A stretch of 64,000 nt of DNA. It comes from Roseateles_B sp041912595. GTDB taxonomy: Bacteria; Pseudomonadota; Gammaproteobacteria; Burkholderiales; Burkholderiaceae_C. This document shows, piece after piece, positions 60,411-64,000 of the stretch. The position numbers and the translations under genes were made by a program. Under the pieces are notes generated by a model, which saw nothing but the letters and a program-made list of their open reading frames with translations, was not told where the DNA came from and did not search any database. Location: contig JAYRMR010000010.1 in NCBI GenBank assembly GCA_041912595.1, forward strand, positions 45,262 through 109,261. Reading direction: 5' to 3'. Every line of letters begins with the position of its first letter. The stretch's first letter is position 1.

Positions 60411-63400
60411 ATGTCGATGCAAGACATCAAATCGCTGAACTTTGAGCCGCTGCGCGCGGCCTACCCGGAGCTCGCCAACATGGGCGGGTACGCGGAGCAC
60501 TACGCGCACACCGACCCAGAGAGCGCGCTGGTCAAGCTGCGCAACTTTGCCGAACGGCTCGTCGACCGGCTCTATCTGAAGCTCAAGCTCGAACGCGTCC
60601 CGCAGTCCAACTTCGTGGATCTGCTGCACAACGCCAGCTTCAAGGCCATCGCCCAACCCCTGGTTCTCGACAAGCTCCACCTGCTGCGTCGTCTGGGCAA
60701 CCGCGGCGCCCATGGCGAAGACGTCGAGGCCGCAGATGCCGTCCGATGCGTACAGGAGGCCTGGCAGCTCGCACGGTGGCTCCATGTGACCTTCCTCGGC
60801 GGCAAGGTCGAGGACTTCTCCGAGTTCAAGCAACCTCCGGTAGAAGGCATCGACAGCAAGGCCGAGTTCAAACGCAAGGCCAAGGCGCTGGCCGAAGAGA
60901 ACAGCCTCAAAGAACAGCGGCTGAAGCAGGCGCTGGAGGAGCTGGCTGCACTGCGTGCCGCTGATCGTCTTGCCGTGCCTACGGCTGCCGCCAGCGCGCC
61001 GCCCACCGCGCAAGCGCTGCAACTGGTCAGCCAAGCCTCGGCCCAGGCTGCCAGCCAGCTGCGCTTCACGGAGGACAACACCCGCAAATGGCTGATTGAT
61101 CGGGACCTGCGCATGGCCGGCTGGGATGTGCCGCCTGGCACCGTCAGCAGCGATTCGGTGGGCCAGGAGGTCGAAGTCCCGCACCAGCCCACCGCCACCG
61201 GCAAGGGTTATTGTGACTACGTGCTCTGGGACGACAACGGCAAGCCTCTGGCGGTTGTCGAAGCCAAGAAGACGCTCGTCGACGCGCGCGCCGGCCAGGA
61301 GCAAGCCAAGCTGTATGCAGACGCGCTGGAGAAGGTGCACGGTCAGCGGCCGATGATCTTCTATACCAACGGTCACGACATCTGGGTGTGGGACGACGCC
61401 GGCGGCTACCCGCCTCGCTCGGTGTTCGGCTTCTTCTCCAAGGACACGCTGCAGTACCGCGTAGGCTTCCAACGCAAGGAGAAGCTGGACCTGCTGAAAG
61501 ACGTTCGGCCCGACCCCAACATCGCCGGCTACTTGCATCAGCTCGAAAGCATCACACGTGTCGCCGAACGCTTCACGCAGCGCCACCGCCGTGCCCTGGT
61601 GGTTCAGGCCACCGGCACAGGCAAGACCCGCGTCGCCATCGCCCTGGCAAAGCTGCTGATCGAAGCCCGCTGGGTCAAGCGCGTGCTGTTCCTGTGCGAC
61701 CGCAAGGAACTTCGCAAGCAGGCCAAGAACGCCTTCAACGACTTCGTCCAAGAGCCCATCTACGTCATTGGCCAGGCCAACGACGTGGGCAAGATGGATG
61801 CGCGCATCTACATCGGCATCTACCAAGGGCTGATCAACGACTATGAGTCGTTCGACGCCGGCTTCTTCGATCTGATCATTGCCGACGAGTCGCACCGCTC
61901 CATCTACAACCTCTACGGCGACCTCTTCAAGTACTTCGACGCCATCCAGGTGGGCCTGACCGCCACGCCAATCGAGATGGTCAGCCGCAGCACCTGCCGC
62001 CTGTTCGGGTGCGACTACAAGCTGCCCACCGCCAACTACCCGCTGGAACAGGCCATTGCCGATCGAAAGCTCGTGCCGTTCCGTGTCGTCGCGCACACCA
62101 CCAAGTTCCTGCGCGACGGTATCAAGGCCGCGCACCTGACCGATGAGCAGATCGCCCAGCTCGAGGATCAAGGCATCGACCCCAACGCCCTGGACTTCGA
62201 TGCCAAGGAGATTGACGACGCCGTCTTCAACAAGGACACCAATCGCGTCATCCTGCGCAACCTGATGGACAACGGCCTGCGCGATGCCGACGGTCAGCTC
62301 CCTGGTAAGAGCATCGTCTTCGCGCGCAACATCGACCACGCCCGTCTGCTGGCCGAACTGTTCGACGAGATGTACCCGCAGTTCGCTGGCAAGTTCTGCC
62401 GAGTCATCCACTCTAAGGAGCCTCGAGCCGAGGAGCTGATCGACCGGTTCAAGGAGCCCAACGGCGATTTGCGCATTGCCATCTCGGTGGACATGCTGGA
62501 CACGGGCATTGACGTGCCTGAGGTGGTCAACCTCGTCTTCGCCAAACCAGTCAAGAGCAAGGTCAAGTTCTGGCAAATGATTGGTCGCGGCACCCGCCTG
62601 TGCAAAAACCTCTTCGGCCCCGGCAAGGACAAGAGCGAGTTCCTGATCTTCGATCACTGGAACAACTTCGAGTTCCACGAGCTCAACGCCGAGGAGGTCG
62701 AGCCCTCCACGCCCAAGCCCCTGACCCAGCGCCGCTACGAAGCTCGCATCGAACTCGCCGCACTGGCCCTGGCCCGTTCCGACCTGGCCGCCTTCGAACT
62801 CTTGGCCCAGCAGATCCAGCAAGACGCCGCCGCTTTGCCTGACGGTGCAATCGCCGTGCGCGAGAACTGGCAAGCCGTGCAGCAAGCGCGCGATGCAAAG
62901 CTGATTCACCAGTTCGCGCCTGTCACGCGACAGCTGCTGATCGACACGGTCGCGCCGCTGATGAGCGCCGTCGATGTGCGCGGCGAGGGAGATGCCCTGC
63001 GCTGGGATCTTCTGTTGGGCAAGGCCCAGGCTGCAGCGATTGCAGACCCTGCCAAGCCCAACCCGTATCGGGCCGAGATCCTGGAATGGGTAGAGCGCCT
63101 GCCGCCACATCTCAATCCGGTGCGAGCCAAAGCCGACGAGTTGAAGTCCTTGCGCTCCGACGCCTTCTGGCAATCGCCCAGCTTTGCCGACCTGGACAAG
63201 CTGCGCGCGGCCCTGCGTGATGTGATGGCCCTGGCCGAAGCGCCAATCCTGCCGCCTCCGATGCCGACAGCCGTGCTCGACGTTCGCGAGGACGAGGCCG
63301 AGTACCAGGTCCACGTCCGCCCCTCCAAGATCAAGGACGTGGACTTCGTCATCTTCCGCAAGGCGGTACAGGCCGCGCTGGAGCCCTTGTTTGAAAGCGA

Positions 63401-63836
63401 CCCGGTGCTGGTCAAGGTGCGGAACGGCGAAGCCATCACCCAGGACGAACTGGACAAGCTCAACAGCCTGCTCCACACGCGCAACCCCGATGTGGATCTG
63501 GCCACGCTGCGCGAGTTCTATCCCGACACCGCCATCCCCTTGGCGCGCATCCTGCGCGCCATCGTCGGCCTGGACCACGAGGCCGTCGAAGCCAAGTTCA
63601 CAGCCTTCGCCCAATCCCACGCACTAAGCAGTCAGCAGCTCCGCTTCCTTGGCATGCTCAAGGACCACATCCGCCAGTTCGGCGCCATTGCCGTGGCGCA
63701 GCTCTTCGACGCACCGTTCAATACCCTGCATGCCGAGGGCCTGGGCGGCGTCTTCCCCAATCAACACCAACTCGACGAGGTGGTGGCGCTGGTGCGCGGC
63801 TTTGGTGAGCCGCTGCAGCCGCCCGCCGCCAGCTGA
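60411..63836 (+). CDS. hsdR: Type I restriction endonuclease subunit R
   Basis: DNA translocase and nuclease of a type I restriction system, about 1141 residues. A DUF4145-like helical region is near the N-terminus (about 35-125). The nuclease core CDYVLWDDNGKPLAVVEAKK has the D...ExK pattern. Walker A is ATGTGKT, the DEAH-box reads DESH, motif III is TATP, and motif VI is QMIGRGTR; a C-terminal EcoEI-R-like domain follows. I favour the ATG at 60411 because the sigma-54 start site near 60386 leaves no leader for the ATG at 60387 and GAGAG precedes 60411. No frameshift is seen. The modification and specificity genes are not visible. Confidence 0.93.
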   Translation: MSMQDIKSLNFEPLRAAYPELANMGGYAEHYAHTDPESALVKLRNFAERLVDRLYLKLKLERVPQSNFVDLLHNASFKAIAQPLVLDKLHLLRRLGNRGAHGEDVEAADAVRCVQEAWQLARWLHVTFLGGKVEDFSEFKQPPVEGIDSKAEFKRKAKALAEENSLKEQRLKQALEELAALRAADRLAVPTAAASAPPTAQALQLVSQASAQAASQLRFTEDNTRKWLIDRDLRMAGWDVPPGTVSSDSVGQEVEVPHQPTATGKGYCDYVLWDDNGKPLAVVEAKKTLVDARAGQEQAKLYADALEKVHGQRPMIFYTNGHDIWVWDDAGGYPPRSVFGFFSKDTLQYRVGFQRKEKLDLLKDVRPDPNIAGYLHQLESITRVAERFTQRHRRALVVQATGTGKTRVAIALAKLLIEARWVKRVLFLCDRKELRKQAKNAFNDFVQEPIYVIGQANDVGKMDARIYIGIYQGLINDYESFDAGFFDLIIADESHRSIYNLYGDLFKYFDAIQVGLTATPIEMVSRSTCRLFGCDYKLPTANYPLEQAIADRKLVPFRVVAHTTKFLRDGIKAAHLTDEQIAQLEDQGIDPNALDFDAKEIDDAVFNKDTNRVILRNLMDNGLRDADGQLPGKSIVFARNIDHARLLAELFDEMYPQFAGKFCRVIHSKEPRAEELIDRFKEPNGDLRIAISVDMLDTGIDVPEVVNLVFAKPVKSKVKFWQMIGRGTRLCKNLFGPGKDKSEFLIFDHWNNFEFHELNAEEVEPSTPKPLTQRRYEARIELAALALARSDLAAFELLAQQIQQDAAALPDGAIAVRENWQAVQQARDAKLIHQFAPVTRQLLIDTVAPLMSAVDVRGEGDALRWDLLLGKAQAAAIADPAKPNPYRAEILEWVERLPPHLNPVRAKADELKSLRSDAFWQSPSFADLDKLRAALRDVMALAEAPILPPPMPTAVLDVREDEAEYQVHVRPSKIKDVDFVIFRKAVQAALEPLFESDPVLVKVRNGEAITQDELDKLNSLLHTRNPDVDLATLREFYPDTAIPLARILRAIVGLDHEAVEAKFTAFAQSHALSSQQLRFLGMLKDHIRQFGAIAVAQLFDAPFNTLHAEGLGGVFPNQHQLDEVVALVRGFGEPLQPPAAS

Positions 63837-63862
63837 AGCCGTAGACAACGAGAAAGCACCCC

Positions 63863-63874
63863 ATGATCACAGGG
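63863..63874 (+). pseudogene. hsdM: Start of hsdM (4 codons) cut by an IS21-family element
   Basis: ATG ATC ACA GGG (Met-Ile-Thr-Gly) 26 bases after hsdR, with GAGAAAG six bases upstream. Many HsdM proteins begin MITGELKS. The next base is the first base of the IS end, after which the frame meets TGA. The assignment rests on four codons and position, so it is an inference. Confidence 0.55.
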
Positions 63875-63882
63875 TGTTGACG

Positions 63883-63935
63883 CCGACTGAAATTTGACCC
63901 ACCCGCGAGGGTTCTGCCGACCGAAATTTGACCCA
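63883..63935 (+). repeat. IS21-end repeats CCGACYGAAATTTGACCCA
   Basis: Two 19-base copies at 63883-63901 and 63917-63935 with one mismatch, 34 bases apart. Multiple terminal repeats are the transposase-binding sites in IS21 elements. Confidence 0.85.
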
Positions 63936-63997
63936 GGTGTTCAACCTACCCTGCCCGAGATATCCACAGCTGGGCGGGGGTGTGAGGAGTGATCACC

Positions 63998-64000
63998 ATG
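63998..64000 (+). CDS. Probable start codon of istA (transposase of IS21 family), rest outside window
   Basis: Only the ATG is visible; GTGAGGAGTGATCACC precedes it with AGGAG at an acceptable distance. In IS21 elements istA starts about 100-150 bases inside the left end, as here (123 bases). Confidence 0.5.

Larger units (their letters stand above)
63875..64000 (+). mobile_element. Left end of an IS21-family insertion sequence
   Basis: Begins TGTTGACGCCGACTGAAATT, typical of IS21-family termini, with two internal repeats (see next entry). An ATG at 63998-64000 after GAGGAG-like sequence fits the start of istA. The rest, including istB and the right end, lies beyond the window. Confidence 0.82.

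Noticed and set aside
60285..63620. A 1111-codon open frame antisense to hsdR
   Set aside because: HsdR motifs are all on the + strand; the antisense product is a composition artefact without domains.
51113..63874. A CRISPR array or Cas genes that would make the Tn7-like element RNA-guided
   Set aside because: No regularly spaced repeats or Cas-like ORFs are seen; the TniQ protein is large like TnsD.

Overview
The window is high-GC chromosomal DNA of a Gram-negative bacterium. The gene families (lysine exporters, RoxA-like dihaem cytochrome, DUF1800/DUF1501 pair, class-IV IlvE, RtcR/HsdR proteins), many CACAAT-type -10 elements and the high G+C point to a Burkholderiales betaproteobacterium of the Rubrivivax/Leptothrix/Ideonella/Roseateles type. 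That placement is inference; there is no rRNA in the window.

1-51112 is ordinary chromosome, densely packed with operons: an M13 metallopeptidase (cut by the window edge), an HD-GYP protein, a lipoprotein amidase followed by two peptide-type ABC permeases, an agmatinase, an ABC exporter, then a peptide-binding protein + D-Ala-D-Ala dipeptidase + LD-carboxypeptidase operon and a PBP4-type carboxypeptidase. Together the amidase, permeases, binding protein and peptidases look like a murein-peptide salvage set split over 16 kb. Further right lie an aromatic/aspartate aminotransferase operon, a Crp/Fnr regulator, a RoxA-like dihaem cytochrome, glutathione peroxidase, lplT, alr, a large sensor kinase, radA, a PilZ/diguanylate cyclase pair, ilvE and small companions, a second ABC exporter, a cytochrome c and a DUF1800/DUF1501 pair. 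A tRNA-Arg(CCG) gene ends this part.

51113-64000 is an accessory island with visibly lower G+C. Directly downstream of the tRNA is a Tn7-like transposition operon read towards the tRNA: a 16-codon upstream ORF, a TnsA-TnsB fusion, a TnsC/TniB ATPase and a TnsD-like TniQ protein. Divergent from it is an unrecognised 572-residue protein with a zinc-finger-like motif and a C-terminal helix-turn-helix. Next come an RtcR-like sigma-54 activator with a CARF-type N-terminus and, 30-60 bp later, a type I restriction subunit hsdR preceded by a good -24/-12 promoter. This suggests a nucleotide- or RNA-sensing, sigma-54-gated restriction system, which I do not recognise as a described arrangement. The next gene starts Met-Ile-Thr-Gly, like many HsdM proteins, and is cut after four codons by the left end of an IS21-family element that runs off the window.

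A second theme is regulatory: at least ten genes have a TANNNT/CACAAT-like hexamer only 6-8 nt before the start codon and no Shine-Dalgarno sequence, which suggests frequent leaderless transcription.
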